From NCBI GenBank assembly GCA_947650365.1, contig OX393550.1:47467860-47531859 (forward strand): 64,000 nt of DNA. Reading direction: 5' to 3'. Each line of letters begins with the position of its first letter. The first letter of the stretch is position 1. The position numbers and the translations under genes are program-made. This document shows positions 1-12,835 of the stretch, in pieces. The DNA comes from Chamaelirium japonicum (Eukaryota; Streptophyta; Magnoliopsida; Liliales; Melanthiaceae). Below the pieces are notes generated by a model that was given only the letters and a program-made list of their open reading frames with translations, ran no database searches and was not told the DNA's origin.

Positions 1-1970
1 CATAATAGGTTAAGGCTTTCTGCACCAAGTAGGTATATCTCACCCTACTTGCGTGATATAAACAGCTATCCATCATCAATGGCAATGGGTAAGACGGTAT
101 TGACATCTGTCTCATCTTTCTGCATCTGTGTAATAAATGAAGAAAAATCAAATAAGAAAAACTGCAATTTGTTTTCCTCTAATAATTCCGTGATAGTTAA
201 AATATTAATGCTCCCAATCTACTTCACAAATGAGTTGGGTATTAGTGATCAAATGGAAGAGAAAAGTAATCAACTATGTTGTAAGTTGTTGACTATGAAA
301 ATATTGATTTAGAAGTAAAAATTCCTCTCATTTCAAGCCCTAATTCGTAAGTTGGGCATTAGTGATTATGTGCATTTTTTTCAGGAGAGTTAAATTGACA
401 GACACTCAATATGGTTCATATGGTTTAAAGAAAAGAATAGTTAGCACTTAGCACTCAATGGTACAAAGAAGTCAATGAATCCAATATTGTATAATGTTAG
501 TTTCTCAACATTCTCATTAAGTATGACCATCCAGGAATGCTTATCAGTGAAAGAACACTCCAGTATCAAGATTTACAAAGCATATCTCGAAGACTTAAAG
601 GTTTTGCAGAGGTAGAAACTCACATGTGGCTTCAAATATGTGCCTAGAATGTAAATAAACATATACAAGTTCCTGAAAAAATCTTTGCAGTCTTCTATCT
701 TCCCTGCATATGTTATGGTTTACAAGGTAGTTCATGAATAAGCACAATCAAACATATCAAAAGCTAACACCAATAAAATTTAGGCAGAGAAGTAAAAGAT
801 TTAAATGTGATAAGTGTCACGTAAAGTTTACTGTGTGAAAGGAATGATGTCAGAAACAATGAATTACAATTTTCAGTAATTTACAACGTGTAGCAGTTGT
901 CCAAAATATCTTACACTAAACAAAACGGATTAGAATTAAAGAAACCCTCCTTCCCTTCCTCCCTCCCTCCATGCAAATGGTAGAACGTAATATATCATAA
1001 AATAAGCCTCTCAAATTGGGAAGCAATGCTACATATGAAATATAATCTTAAGATATATTGCTCAATCTAGTACGCTTAATAAACAATTTGTTGACAGTTT
1101 CCTATTTTCATAACAAAGATGGTTGATTTAAGGGACTATAACTTTTCCAAACTAAAAACACGATCCAGGTAACAGGGATCAGCATGCAAGATCTTATTCA
1201 ATCATTTTATTTAGTCAATTTTTTTGGTTCATAATCATTTTACTTAGTCAAAGGAATATTCTATCAGCCCAATGTTGGATCCATTTTTGTCGTGACTTTA
1301 AGAAGTACCTCAAACCGTCAAGTTGAATTAGTTCTAGTTGAGATGGCAAATTCCATCATCAAAAATCATTTAAGTCGTAATTGGTCATGACGGACGTCTA
1401 CAACGGTTAAACCTAAAAGGTGAAGCTCCATAGCAGTGCAGAATGTCAGAGTCGAGGCCAATGATGAGTTGAACCTTTCTTTTCGCTGAGCATCTCGGAT
1501 TGACGAATCTCCTCCATTAGGTATGGTAGGTGACCTAGAGACCTAGTTGGATCATAAGATGTTAGTCTCTAGATAGTCCAGTTTACTCTATATTTCGTGC
1601 TCATAGTCGGATTATGAAAGTTAACATAGAAAACAATTTTAAAATGAAAATCTTTAACAAGGAAATTGTTTTAAAATTTAAAATAATATAATCGATCTTT
1701 GTATTAAATTGAAAATCTACTTTGAAGTTCATGTGAGAATCCTTTTAGATCTTTTACGAAATGGTCTTCAAACTCTATTTGAAAAACTAGTTAAAAATAT
1801 TTGTAAAATGGTTTTGAAAGATTAATTGAAAATTTGTTAATATAATTTTGAAGGAACAATGATTCTCACTATAAGGCATAATGATGAATTGGATTTCATG
1901 ATCTTAGGTCGATCAGATTCATTACATATCGATCCATATCCTTATGGCCAGAATCAAATTCATCGAAATT
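1..1970. other. AT-rich non-coding DNA, nothing recognised
   Basis: No reading frame in this stretch resembles a known protein, and no terminal repeats or target duplications were found. The longest frame (49-312) is 87 codons of low complexity with no family resemblance. It is most likely decayed repeat or intergenic DNA. Confidence 0.5.
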
Positions 1971-1978
1971 GTTTCTGC

Positions 1979-3493
1979 CAGTGTTATCAAGGCGTCATCT
2001 AGGCGACTGCTAGGGGTGTAAATGGATCGGATACGGAGCGGATACCATACTATCCATTATCCTATTCATTTAGAAATGCATTATCTGAATCCTTATCCGT
2101 ATCCGCCCAGATAGTAAGTGCAACTATCAGAATCCGAATCCTCCCGGAGTATCCGAATTCGGATAATATCCATATCCATATTAATGATATCATATGTGAA
2201 TGTTGCGCCTATATTCATTATATAATATATGAACATATTTTACTACAATGGACCAGTATCGGGGCATATAGCATCGAGATTTTTTTTCACCAACCTCCAA
2301 TAGGTATCCGTGGGGTCCAGTAACTATTTCAAAAAATAATAGGGACATTATATTCCAATTTAACTTGGTAGGACACAAAGCTTCCCGTGGTGTGGCTTAC
2401 ATCATGTGTCGGAGCGAGTCGTACCTGATGTTATGGGTCGCATCGAGTGGTGGGCTCCACCACCAAAGTTGCTATCGATGAATCCACTTTGGTATTTACT
2501 ATTAAGTGCAACAGTGCAACGCAGCCAAACATTAAGATCCGTTCTTGGAAAATAGTACACGCACAAATATCATTTTATATATTATGGATACTGATATATG
2601 GATATCTGTTTATCTGGATAGTCCGTCTCGGATACGGATTATTCGTGTCAAATACCATAATATTCGTATCCATTTTGGTTGGATATTATAAAATGCTATC
2701 CGAATTCACAAAATTCGGATTCAAATACGAATCGAATTCGGATTTTCGAATACTCGTTTACACCCCTAGCGACCGCCAAGACCTTTTCGGGCATGGTCTC
2801 CTAGACCACAGCCTAGGCGAGCGGCCAATATACAAAAGGCAGTTTTCTCTCTTTTTTTGTTTCATTTTCCTACGTACGTATGATCCATATACTTAAATAC
2901 CATTTTCTTTATCTTTCTTCTTACCTATCTATCTATATGTCCTAATTTAGAGTTTCTATCATGTTTTTACTAGGGTTAATGTCATTATTTAATTGTGGAT
3001 TGTTTTTGTTCTCTTATCTTTTTATATGCATGTGATGTATCCACTATAATGCTTTTATTCCTCCAATCATATGGTTGTGCTAAATTTTTAGGATTTGTTA
3101 TTATACTTGATTTATTTCACAATGAATGCTACAGACCTAGGGTTTTTAATGTTCTAATTTTTAAGTTCTAGCTTTCTAATGGTAACATAATTTGATTCGT
3201 TGATTGTTACATGTTGACGATGATGCATAATATACATGGTTTTACGTATTCACATTTTAGTGATTTAGCATGACAATGATGACATAAATATTCTTTCTGA
3301 ATAAGAGTGTTTGATTTCGGTTGTTTGATTAATTGCAAATAAAGTTTTTGATGGTATTATTTATTATTTGTTCAAATCTGAATATTATCTCATATAATAT
3401 ATTTTTTTAATATTAAAAAATTATCGATTAGGACATGCCTCACCAAGGCAGGCCTGGCAGCCTAGGCATCGCTTGGCCACTTTGACAACACTG
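1979..3493. mobile_element. hAT-type DNA transposon, non-autonomous, interrupted by another hAT
   Basis: The element begins CAGTGTTATCAAGGCG and ends with the imperfect inverse ...TTGACAACACTG. It is flanked by a perfect 8-bp direct repeat GTTTCTGC (1971-1978 and 3494-3501), the target-site length typical of hAT transposases. No transposase is present, so it is a deletion derivative or MITE. Removing the nested element at 2011-2768 leaves about 750 bp. Family level is inferred from target-site length and terminus only. Confidence 0.8.
2011..2768. mobile_element. hAT-type MITE nested inside the larger hAT element
   Basis: The termini are TAGGGGTGTAAATG and the inverse CGTTTACACCCCTA. The flanking 8-bp repeats are GCGACTGC (2003-2010) and GCGACCGC (2769-2776), one mismatch apart. 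The interior is AT-rich with many ATCCGAAT/ATTCGGAT inverted motifs and has no coding capacity. It is nested, so it is younger than its host element. Confidence 0.8.
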
Positions 3494-4715
3494 GTTTCTG
3501 CAATGCTCGATCGATGGAGATTTCAGGAAGATCGGTCGGATTTCTGAAACATAAACGATAGTCCGAGATTCTATATCGGGCTCTATATAGGATCGATCGA
3601 GCTTGTCGAATTTGCATTGCCCCTGGTGCACACAACTTGGATTCTCTTGTTCTCACTTTTACATAAGGGCTTTTGGCTTTGGAACTATATATATAGGCCA
3701 TCATTGAGCACGAAATTAATATCCTCTCTTGAGCTAAAGGGTTTATACTTCAAAAGAATAGCTTTAGGTCTTCCTTGAGTGTTCATGGTGAAAGAGAACC
3801 CAAAATAGGTTGGATATGGTCCTATGGATACTTATGATCCTATCAGTCCTAGAAGGGGTTGAATAGGTTTCAAAGATAATTATCCAATTAAAAATTTGGC
3901 CTATTCACAACCACAAGAGATATCAAGTGAACCCAAGCAAGCACAGAAGATTTGATATGCCTCTTAGATCAAGAAAATATATGAAAGCAATTTGAGAGAC
4001 ATCGATTCCGTTTGTATTCAACAATCAAACAAGACAACATATCAAAGATAAAACTAAATTATTGACCAAGTGGTTGATAATAAACACACAAGACATACAA
4101 AACAGAACACACGGTTTTTTACATGGTTCGGATTCACAAAAGATGCCTATTTTCACGGGACATATGTCCAGTTGCATAATGTACTATTTAAGAGAGGTTA
4201 CAAGACTTGCCAACTTCCACACTGGCCCGAACAAATTGATATTGCCTCCAAGTGCATTGCCCGCCTCCGCCTTGCAATCCATGAGCACTTTACTCGATCT
4301 TTTCAACCATTGTGGCACCGAACTCCCAATCATTGCCTCTTTTGTGCATTGTGTCTATGAGCCAATGTCTTGGCATAATCTCCGTCTCAAGGATGACTCC
4401 AATTTCCATCGACCAATCAACCACGAATCAAGCCCACGTCCTCAAAGGAGGCTCTTGATCTCTCAAGTTGATAGCCTTCGATCATATGAAGGTAGACCAA
4501 GAATGAATGGCTTTTAGGTCTTCTTGATGATGATCTAGACTCAAGGGAAAAACCTTAAAATCTATCAAATTATGTGGATTTTTTTTATCAACGTGAAAAG
4601 TAAATGCCCTAGATTCCATGCTTATATCATGTCTATAAAACCCTAGCCCACAAATCAAAACTAGAAAGTAATCCCAAAAAGATTAGTGTTCTAAGGACGC
4701 ACGCATGCTTTGATC

Positions 4716-4795
4716 CAGTGTTTAAAAACCCGAAAATCGGACTCGACTCGATAGTCCATCGAGTCGAGTAACTCGAAACTCGACTCAGGCGACTC

Positions 4796-4838
<43 letters not shown>

Positions 4839-4874
4839 CTATATGTATATATATATATATATGTATATGTATAT

Positions 4875-4906
<32 letters not shown>

Positions 4907-4907
4907 G

Positions 4908-4982
<75 letters not shown>

Positions 4983-5103
4983 TTTCAAAACTCAAAATAG
5001 TAAATAGCCCGAGTAGTTCCCGAGTCGGCTCGAGTCACAGCCGGTCCGAGTCAGCTCGATTTTTGGCCGGTCAAGTCGTGTCGGACCAAGTTTTGGTACT
5101 ATG
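4716..5103. mobile_element. hAT-like MITE containing a (TG)n/(TA)n microsatellite
   Basis: It starts CAGTGTTTAAAAACC and ends ...TACTATG. It is bounded by the 8-bp repeat CTTTGATC (4708-4715 and 5104-5111), which is part of an 11-bp identity ATGCTTTGATC. Repeated GACTCGA/TCGAGTC motifs flank a central microsatellite. The terminal inverted repeats are weak, so the class rests mainly on the target duplication. Confidence 0.6.
4797..4981. repeat. (TG)n / (TA)n compound microsatellite
   Basis: About 38 bp of (TG)n passes into alternating TATATG/TATA blocks and ends in a short (TG)n. Open frames here that read Cys-Val or Ile-Tyr repeats on either strand are artefacts of the dinucleotide repeats. 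Confidence 0.95.
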
Positions 5104-6757
5104 CTTTGATCTACCACATCGTCCATCCGATTAATCATACAATGGAAATCCTAAAGGATACAGAAATCGGAAAGCAATCGATTGAAAACAAAGACTTTTT
5201 ATCGAATAAACTATAGTACCATTCAGGGTTTTTTTTTTTTAACACATTCTGATCGATCCACAAGAGCTCTTGATCCATCGTATAGAACATTGTTCTATCT
5301 TAGAACTGTTGTAGAATAGCAAATCGATCCGATCAATCGTTGGGGTCAAATATGAAAACCGACCAATCAAGTAACCAAGATCAGAATGTAGATCATCTCA
5401 TGGGTATCTGATTTTTCAAGTCTTTTATCCTTTTTCAAAATAAATTTTCAAAGCTTTTCATAAATAGATTTCAAAAACTCTTTTTCTAAATTATTTTCAA
5501 ATCATTTAAGATCTCAATCAAAAAATTTCATGTGGTTTTCAAAACTTTTTCCAAAACAAATTCAAATTATTTTTTTATTCTTTTGGAAAACCTTTTCAAA
5601 GATAATATGGCAAATCAAGGTTTATGCACGAAATCATAAATGTATGCAAATGATCTATATAGAGACTAAGAGCACCTATCAAATATAGTAATATAAAATT
5701 TATAAAAATCACATTACATTTTCCAAAAGGTAATTGGCAATGGTTTGTAAAAATAAAGAAGATTTTATATGTATTGAACTCCAAGCTCACTAGATTAGTC
5801 GAGGAATTGAGTTTTGGCCAACCTGCCACACAACTCACTTATAACTTAAGTGGTAGTCTATGGAATTCGCCAACACTATTCCTAACATATGAGATCCTAT
5901 TAGGAGACCAAGTAGCCATCTACCTTCAAACCTTCATATCTTCTAAGTGTAATTGGTCGAAAAAATCTGAAGCCTCCTTTGGAGGGGAGATCGGGTCATG
6001 TCAACTCGTAGATTATTGATCAAAGAGATATGAAGTGTTGTTAGGGCAATCGAACCGATAGCAATTCTGGGAACGCGAGCACTTAAAAATACCATCGGCC
6101 GGAGGAGACTGGTGTCACTGCTGTGGAGATTGAATCGAAGCATCCATGGAACATACAAAGTCAGAGGAAGTCAACACGACCAGAGGCAGTATCAATGAGC
6201 CCGGTTCAAGGTTAATGAGATTCGAAGGTAACATGACGTGGAGACATCAATAAGTTCGGGCCCTGGTTAGAAAGATTGTCGAGAGTTATACATTATTGAC
6301 ATTTGATTCTCATAGTACATTTGGATATGGATTTGATCCCATGGATGTAGTTGTTGGTTGAACTATTCTTTTCCGGTTTGTCATTGTTTAGGTTATTAGA
6401 TTAACCAACTTTTTTTAATGTATCATTGATAATTCTTTGATAAATTGGCTTGATTTAGTTAGTCAAAATACCATTTTGTAGTAACATTACTTGTTTTGGA
6501 TGTTTATATAGGACGCATAAGTCTGAACACATGAGATTGTGAGTTCGTTTCATTACATAGTCTGTCATGCATGGTATTGACCTTTGATATATCTTTGCGG
6601 TGCGCCGGTGTTGAATGTCTTGCTTTTTGTGGCAATACTTTTTAAACATCCATATTTGTTCGACTAGACATATTCACCCTCCCCTACTAGGTCTTGTAGC
6701 ATCACATATCTTAGAGGATCTCCTTGTGAATCAATACGTGCTCTGAATCTCTTTTCA

Positions 6758-7667
6758 ATTGGTATAAGAGTGACACTCACATAGATAGAAATAGACTCTA
6801 CTAAGCTTAACATCTTTGGGCTATGGATTCTCGAAGTGAGAATGTTTCTATTAGTTGTTCATTTTCTGTTGATAAGAGCCATACTAGTGACTCTGACTCT
6901 AATTCTATAGATAATCTATAGATAACATTTATCCTTCACAATCACGAAAACGCTATGATCGGATCACCCGCTATTACCGGTGCTTTTCTTTGCTTACCAT
7001 TGATGATGTTGTATGACCATTTTGTCTCCCTCGATATGCACGGACTATCGGTGTCGCACACCTATGGAGTTGCCTGCCTATTCAATCTGCACTCATAGAA
7101 AAGTTCCCGGAGGAGTCGGGTCTTCACGACCTTCGAACAAGTTTGTAGGAGAGGAAGAGTGTAGGAGTAAAATTCAAGAATTGGTCTCGTACCTTGATCC
7201 CCTCTAGCTCCTTATTTGAAAGTGTCAAAGTACATGTCATGTCTCTGATATACTATTTTGTGTCATCACATTGTCCATCACACCATGTTCACCAGGTATA
7301 ATTGATGTGGCAAACAAGTTGGTGCATCTCCATCTTTACATAACCGCACCAACATATTACCTTTGTCATGTTGTGATCTTTGTGGTGTTTCAGCCGGGAA
7401 GTTTTTGGATTAGTCAGGCATGAAGAGTGCGTCATACACAGTAACACAAGTGTTTGGTAGGACAAGGTTGCAGGCCTGATCAGGCCATGCCCTATGAGAA
7501 GTTTGTACGAACTTGCCACTCCCCAGTCCCCACCCCTTAGCATCAGTTTCTGGTTCATGATGGAAATCAGGTTTCTAACTTCTTCATAACAGATTTGAAC
7601 CGTTAGTGGAAGGGAAGTTATAGGGGACCCTGTTGGACCCATTTCTTTGAGAAAGTGTGGGTGGAGG
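6758..7667 (+). other. Remnant interior of the Copia-like element, no intact gene
   Basis: This follows the degenerate primer-binding site at 6758. An ATG at about 6822 begins a Ser-rich frame resembling the start of a Copia Gag but it is soon interrupted. No protease, integrase or RT motifs are recognisable before the hAT element at 7668. Class is an inference from position. Confidence 0.25.
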
Positions 7668-7700
7668 CAATGTTTAAAAAGGCATTCGAGGCTTACGCCT

Positions 7701-8180
7701 TGATGTGATCCGACTTGGGCCCAAGCCCGTTGGCCACCCGAAGGCCCATCCTAACCTGCCATGGATGGATAAGGCAGGATATCTATTATGATATCTTTTA
7801 ATATTTTTTTTTTTTGAGATCTTTACTTTAGGCAAGTTGTTAGGATACTTATTGGCTTTTAAATTTGTTGCCATTTTTATCTTTTCTTTTAGCCTATTTA
7901 AAGGCCCCCATTGTAACCATTGAGGGGAGATTATTATGAATGAAAATTGATGGCGGATGCCTTCGTTGGCTCATGGATTTGAGTCCCCACCTTGTATCCT
8001 GATGGATTTCAGGCCCCCTCTCATCTAAGCTTCTAGTCTTTTCTTCTCTGTCACGGTTCTTACCCCCTCCGCCACTTCCTCTCGGTGATTCAATATCACT
8101 AGTTATCCCGTTACAAAGAAAATACCAAAAAGATTACATCGCCTTCATCAACCGCTCTTGGACGACGCGCGCCTACATCA
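7701..8180 (+). repeat. Left LTR of the 7.7-10.4 kb element
   Basis: Direct repeat of 9952-10432. It contains the pair 'taaaggcccccattgtaacc' and 'tgaatgaaaattgatggcgg' shared by both copies. The copies differ at only a few positions and in one T-run, so the insertion is fairly recent. Confidence 0.9.
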
Positions 8181-8183
8181 AGT

Positions 8184-8195
8184 TGGTATCAGAGC
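8184..8195 (+). other. Primer-binding site, initiator-Met tRNA type
   Basis: TGGTATCAGAGC directly downstream of the left LTR is the standard complement of the 3' end of plant initiator-Met tRNA. It fixes the + strand orientation of the element. Confidence 0.85.
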
Positions 8196-9146
8196 TTCGG
8201 GCTTCGTGGCATTTCCGCACCACGAACGATCTTCGCTTCGATCGTCGTCGTCCATCGTCATCGTCGTCGTTCCATCGTCACCATCCTCGCCGATTCGTCG
8301 TCATCTTCTTCTGGTACGTCACCTACAATCCAAAAAAAAAAATCAGATCTGTTGAGAGAAAAAAAAAAAAGAGAAGAGAAAGGAAACCTCCTTCAACCGA
8401 ACCCCTCTCCTTTGCCGCCAGCCCGCCCGCCCACCGCAAGCCACCCCTTCCTCTCGCTCCACCAGCTGAACCACCACCCTCCCGCGCACCCCGCAGCAAA
8501 AAAAAAAACCAGATCTGCCGTAGATCTGTGAAGAGAAAAAGAAAGGAAAGAAAGAAAAGAAAAGGGAAGAAAAGGAAAGAAAAGAAGAAGGAAAGAAAGA
8601 AGAAAAGGGAAGAAAAGGAAAGAAAAGAAGAAGGAAAGAAAGAAGAAAAAAAAAAGGAAAGAAAGAAACATACCTGTGCTGCTTGCTACAGCTGCAGCCA
8701 CCCCTCTCTTTTGCTCCCAGCTGCAGCCGCCGCCCCCTTTCTCCTTCCCCACCAACCAACAAAAGCCCAAAGAAGTGGAAAGACAAACCCTAAACCGAAA
8801 CCCCCTTTGTCCCTTTCTCATTTCCCAATTCACTCCTCCACCACAACCCTTAGATCCCCATCCAACAGCCCTCAAATCCCCAACCTTTCTAGTTGCTATT
8901 TTCCACTTAAGTGCTGAACCCGAGTTGAATTCGGATCCAACCCGTTTACAAAAAACAGACCCGTTAAGACCCTACAACTTCAAAACCCCATATCTTTATC
9001 ATTTTTCATCTGATTTTGACGTTCTTGGTACCAAATCGAAGTCCTTTTCGAGCTCTACGCATCTATACCATCCATAGAAATTTTCAGTGAACCAGTAATT
9101 ACAGATTTTCAGATTTACCCCTGAATCACATTTCCACCATTGTGAC

Positions 9147-9959
9147 ATGGATGCCAAGATGCAAGGGTTGATTCGTTGTCATCAAGGGAACAACTCCGTC
9201 TATAAGTATACTTCAGCATTCTATCGGCGCATGATCCGCTATGGTTTTTCAGAGAAAGATTTCTTGGCAGTGGTACTGTATGTTAGAGGACTCCGCTCCG
9301 ACATAAAGGGCCAGTTTTCACCTAGATCTTGGAGCGATCTGGACGAAGCCTATGAGATAGCTTGTGAGATCGAATGGGAGCTACAACAAATGGACTCACC
9401 TCTAGCGGCCTCCATAGATGAGTCTCCACCTCCAGCACTTCCAGCAGAGCCTCCCCCACCGACAAAGCTTCCTCCAGTTGTATCTTTGGTAGATCCATCA
9501 CCTCCAGTACCACCACCAGCCGACGAGCTTCCCCCTCCAGAGGATCTTCTGCCGCCTGCCATGCTACCACCTACTGCGGATTCTTTCGAGGATGTCTCTC
9601 TAGCCGGGCTTCAACATATTGATTTTCTTGGGCTGGACCGACTATTGGTGCCTACAGTGTTTGTTCAGCTCTACCTCCGTTCAGGCGAGCCGATGTTTGA
9701 GCTATCGCAGCGGTCTGATATTACGATCCGACTCTGTCGTCTACCCCAGCACTACTTTGACGTATGTTTTCCGATCGACGACAGTGATACCTTCTCATGG
9801 GACCCCGGTGGTGACTTCGGTATAGTGAGACATCATTTGTTGGGCCTCCACCATCAGCTCCTGACAACAGATACCACATCGGTGAAAACCTCGATGATGA
9901 TTGTGCTTTACCGTATGAACTCGATGGCGAGTTCTTCGCAGCGGAAGCGAATGATGTGA
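9147..9959 (+). CDS. Gag-like protein of non-autonomous LTR retrotransposon
   Basis: This is a 270-codon ORF beginning MDAKMQG. Residues about 15-85 (SVYKYTSAFYRRM ... LRSDIKGQF ... LDEAYEIACEIE) look like the C-terminal half of a plant retrotransposon Gag domain, which packages element RNA in cytoplasmic particles. Residues about 90-150 are a proline-rich linker. The rest is unrecognised. The ORF ends just inside the right LTR, and there is no CCHC zinc knuckle or Pol domain. The upstream frame is broken, so the Gag is probably N-terminally truncated and the ATG at 9147 may be an internal one. It may be a relic rather than an expressed protein. Confidence 0.55.
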   Translation: MDAKMQGLIRCHQGNNSVYKYTSAFYRRMIRYGFSEKDFLAVVLYVRGLRSDIKGQFSPRSWSDLDEAYEIACEIEWELQQMDSPLAASIDESPPPALPAEPPPPTKLPPVVSLVDPSPPVPPPADELPPPEDLLPPAMLPPTADSFEDVSLAGLQHIDFLGLDRLLVPTVFVQLYLRSGEPMFELSQRSDITIRLCRLPQHYFDVCFPIDDSDTFSWDPGGDFGIVRHHLLGLHHQLLTTDTTSVKTSMMIVLYRMNSMASSSQRKRMM

Positions 9960-10432
9960 TCCGACTTGGGCCCAAGCCCGTTGGCCACCCGAAGGCCCAT
10001 CCTAACCTGCCATGGATGGATAAGGCAGGATATCTATTATGATATCTTTTAATATTTTTTTTTATTTGAGATCTTTATTTTAGGCAAGTTGTTAGGATAC
10101 TTATTGGCTTTTAAATTTGTTGTCATTTTTATCTTTTCTTTTAGCCTATTTAAAGGCCCCCATTGTAACCATTGAGGGGAGATTATTATGAATGAAAATT
10201 GATGGCGGATGCCTTCGTTGGCTCATGGATTTGAGTCCCCACCTAGTATCCTGATGGATTTCAGGCCCCCTCTCATCTAAGCTTCTAGTCTTTTCTTCTC
10301 TGTCACGGTTCTTACCCCCTCCGCCACTTCCTCTCGGTGATTCAATATCACTAGTTATCCCGTTACAAAGAAAATACCAAAAAGATTACATCGCCTTCAT
10401 CAACCGCTCTTGGACGACGAGCGCCTGCATCA
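9952..10432 (+). repeat. Right LTR of the 7.7-10.4 kb element
   Basis: Direct repeat of 7701-8180. It ends CATCA and is followed by CGTCT, matching CGCCT before the left LTR apart from one base. Confidence 0.9.
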
Positions 10433-11357
10433 CGTCTCGAGGCCCGTCTCGAGGCGAGGCGGTCTTGTGCTGCCTCAAGGCGCACACCTCAGCAGCCACA
10501 TATAAAAAGCATAAGTCTCTGCATCAAAAGGTGTACGCCTTTGTTCGAGGCGCTCCTCAAGGCGTACGCCTCTTGCTCCAGGCGTGAAACATAGGGTGGG
10601 GAGGGATTAAAACCAATGTTTAGTGTGGGGGGGAACTAATGGTTTGTATGTAAATCGTCTCCATGAATCATTTTTCCATCCATTGAAACCTCCTAAATCC
10701 TTTTAGATCTTTTTAGGTTTTGAAACCCCCTTGTCTCCAAAAACCCAAAATCAAAATCTAGTGCTCATTTCTTTTCCGATTTTAATTCAGAAGTTGTAAT
10801 CTTCTTCTTTGTGGATTGTATACCAACTACAAGTGAGATAAAAATTTGTTTCAAGTTTAGAGATATAGATCATGATAATGTATCTTCTACTAGGTTTTTA
10901 TATGTTTTTTCTTTGTATTTTACCATTATCATGTATTTGTATCATTGTTTGTTTGTTTTTGAATCTTGACAATGTTAGTCCTATATTCGTATTTTATTGT
11001 TTGTTATTACTTGTTAGTTGCTACTTTAATTATTATCTTGAATATTAAAGAATTAAGCGTGTTTGAGCAATTTGACTTTTTATTTTGTTGTTAGATTGCT
11101 CGATAGAATCCACAATCATGTCATATAAGATATTTTCTAACACATTGTGATTTATTATGCATATCTAGTTCAATTATTGTTACACATTCAATAATAGTAT
11201 TTATTCTGATTTTTTTCTTTTTTAACTTTTTTTTTTACCAAAACGCCATGAAAAAATTCGAGGCTTACACCTCGGTATGCCTTGAGGATTATGCCTCGCC
11301 TCTCCAGAGGAAAAATGTCTCGGTACGTCTTTCGCCTTTTTAAACATTGGGTGAAGG

Positions 11358-12835
11358 TTCTAGCCGAGGTGCAGGTCTAGCCAAATCACTAAGAGCCAAC
11401 CAATCGATGAGTAGTACCCTCTCGATAGTGGATCCTGTATACTGGTTTTCCTCTAGCATCCAATTATACCACTCAATGATCAACCTAACGACTTGAACGA
11501 TCTGCTAAGAAACCAATTGGAGAGGTCAAGATGTTTATGCTCTGAAAATTGTCGGAGTTCGGTAACAAGCTATTATGAGAGAATGCCCCTTTATGCCTTC
11601 ATGCTCATTATGTGATCCAACATTCCCCTCGAGGTTATGTTAGACCACTAGCACATAGAATTCTTCAGTATTAACCTGATTAATGATAGGTTTTTCAGCT
11701 CTCTTTCCTTGAGTTTTGGCCATATGTACCTAGAATGGTCCCACCGGCACGCTAATCTATGTTTCTCCTTTAAAAAAAATCAGTTGGCCACATGGTGCGT
11801 GCCGCATGGCTGAAGGTAGCATTTTCGTCCCAAGTAGTATTAGGGAATTGTGCGCGCGGCATGCCAGAAAAAGAACCAATGGCTGATTGGCCTTTGATGG
11901 AATCTCAAGTATGTTGTGAACGATCTACTATTGATCGATACGAATAAGGATCGGCCTTGAGAACTTACATCCAACAATGTTCTACTAGTCTCGATAAAGA
12001 AATAAAATTTCCACTAGTTCTATTGAGAAAAAGGAAAGTGCATAAAAAGTAAAGATCAATGTGCAAAAGAAATTCAATGTAAAGACAGTGCATGCATGAA
12101 TGTAAAATGCATCAAAGATAAAAGACGAGAACCATGGAAAGTAGAGAGACAATTGCGGAAAGTACTTCAGCCTTTGAAAAGGAAAATAAAGGTAACTAAG
12201 TTTGATGGCCAAGTACAAAAGATAAGGGTTGATTGGTCGGGGACCTCTTGCACCATAGTGTGGTGCTCTATTTATAATTGTGGATGATGGTTTCAAGCGG
12301 TTTCGTGAGGTTGTTGCCCGCCCATGAGGGCCATAACTCCCGCTGCACGTCCGTCGCTCGGCGTTGCCACCTCACCTACTCTAGGTCGTGTTGTGCCATG
12401 TCTCCTAAATGGATCATGTCTATTGTCTTGTATTCACAAATGTAAAAAAATATATTTTGGGTCACTACTTTGTGCAAGCAACATTACCTCGTGACAATGA
12501 TTCTTACTTTTGCAGTTCTATATGGCTGCATTACTACCTGAAAGGTAAGTAACATCACAATATCCCTTTGATCCAATCCACCCATTAGTATTATTCAATC
12601 TCATGAATATGGAACAAACTACTTCCAAGTTTGCTTCTCTATCCCTGTCTTTCTTCAAGATCAGATTCCTAACATGTTAAGATCAACAATCATACATAGA
12701 GGAAAGGTTCTGGCATACAAAACGTCACTTTAAAGTCGTCTCAACAAACAGGCTCTTAGACTCATACCACGAGCGTTCCATCATATGGCAGCCGAAAAGC
12801 AATGTGCATATTCTACCAGTGATCATAGAACCAAC
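11358..12835. other. Non-coding interval, no further hydrolase exons found
   Basis: This was searched on the - strand for the next exons of the hydrolase-like gene and none could be recognised. Short ORFs at 11985-12296 (-) and 12096-12287 (+) overlap each other and match no family. The segment is most likely intron or intergenic DNA. Confidence 0.4.

Larger units (their letters stand above)
3800..6757 (+). mobile_element. Decayed LTR of a SIRE/Maximus-like Copia element
   Basis: Around 3849-3870 there is a 'ctagaaggggttgaatagg' phrase, and around 6670-6700 an 'attcaccctcccctactagg' phrase. In my recollection both are typical of the long LTRs of plant SIRE/Maximus Copia elements. The segment ends ...TTTTCA and is followed at 6758 by ATTGGTATAAGAG, which resembles a degenerate initiator-Met primer-binding site (usual core TGGTATCAGAGC). 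No intact matching second LTR is visible, so boundaries are approximate. A hAT-like MITE and a microsatellite lie inside. Confidence 0.35.
7701..10432 (+). mobile_element. Non-autonomous LTR retrotransposon with gag-like ORF
   Basis: It has two direct LTRs of about 480 bp (7701-8180 and 9952-10432), nearly identical, starting TGATGTGATCC and ending ATCA. A primer-binding site TGGTATCAGAGC (initiator-Met type) lies 3 bp after the left LTR at 8184-8195. The 5-bp flanks CGCCT/CGTCT resemble a target duplication with one mismatch. The 1.77-kb interior has a purine-rich leader (8330-8670) and one gag-like ORF. No protease, RT or integrase is present, so it depends on enzymes supplied in trans. Confidence 0.85.
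7668..11349. mobile_element. hAT-like element split by an LTR retrotransposon
   Basis: Perfect 16-bp terminal inverted repeats CAATGTTTAAAAAGGC / GCCTTTTTAAACATTG lie at 7668 and 11334-11349. The 8-bp flanks are GGTGGAGG (7660-7667) and GGTGAAGG (11350-11357), one mismatch apart. Inside are several GCTTACGCCTCG/CGAGGCG inverted motifs and AT-rich DNA with no transposase. Without the nested LTR element it would be about 950 bp. Confidence 0.7.

Noticed and set aside
8183-8917. 244-codon Lys/Arg-rich ORF and its antisense counterparts
   Set aside because: Derived from the purine-rich leader of the non-autonomous LTR element; low complexity and overlapping frames.
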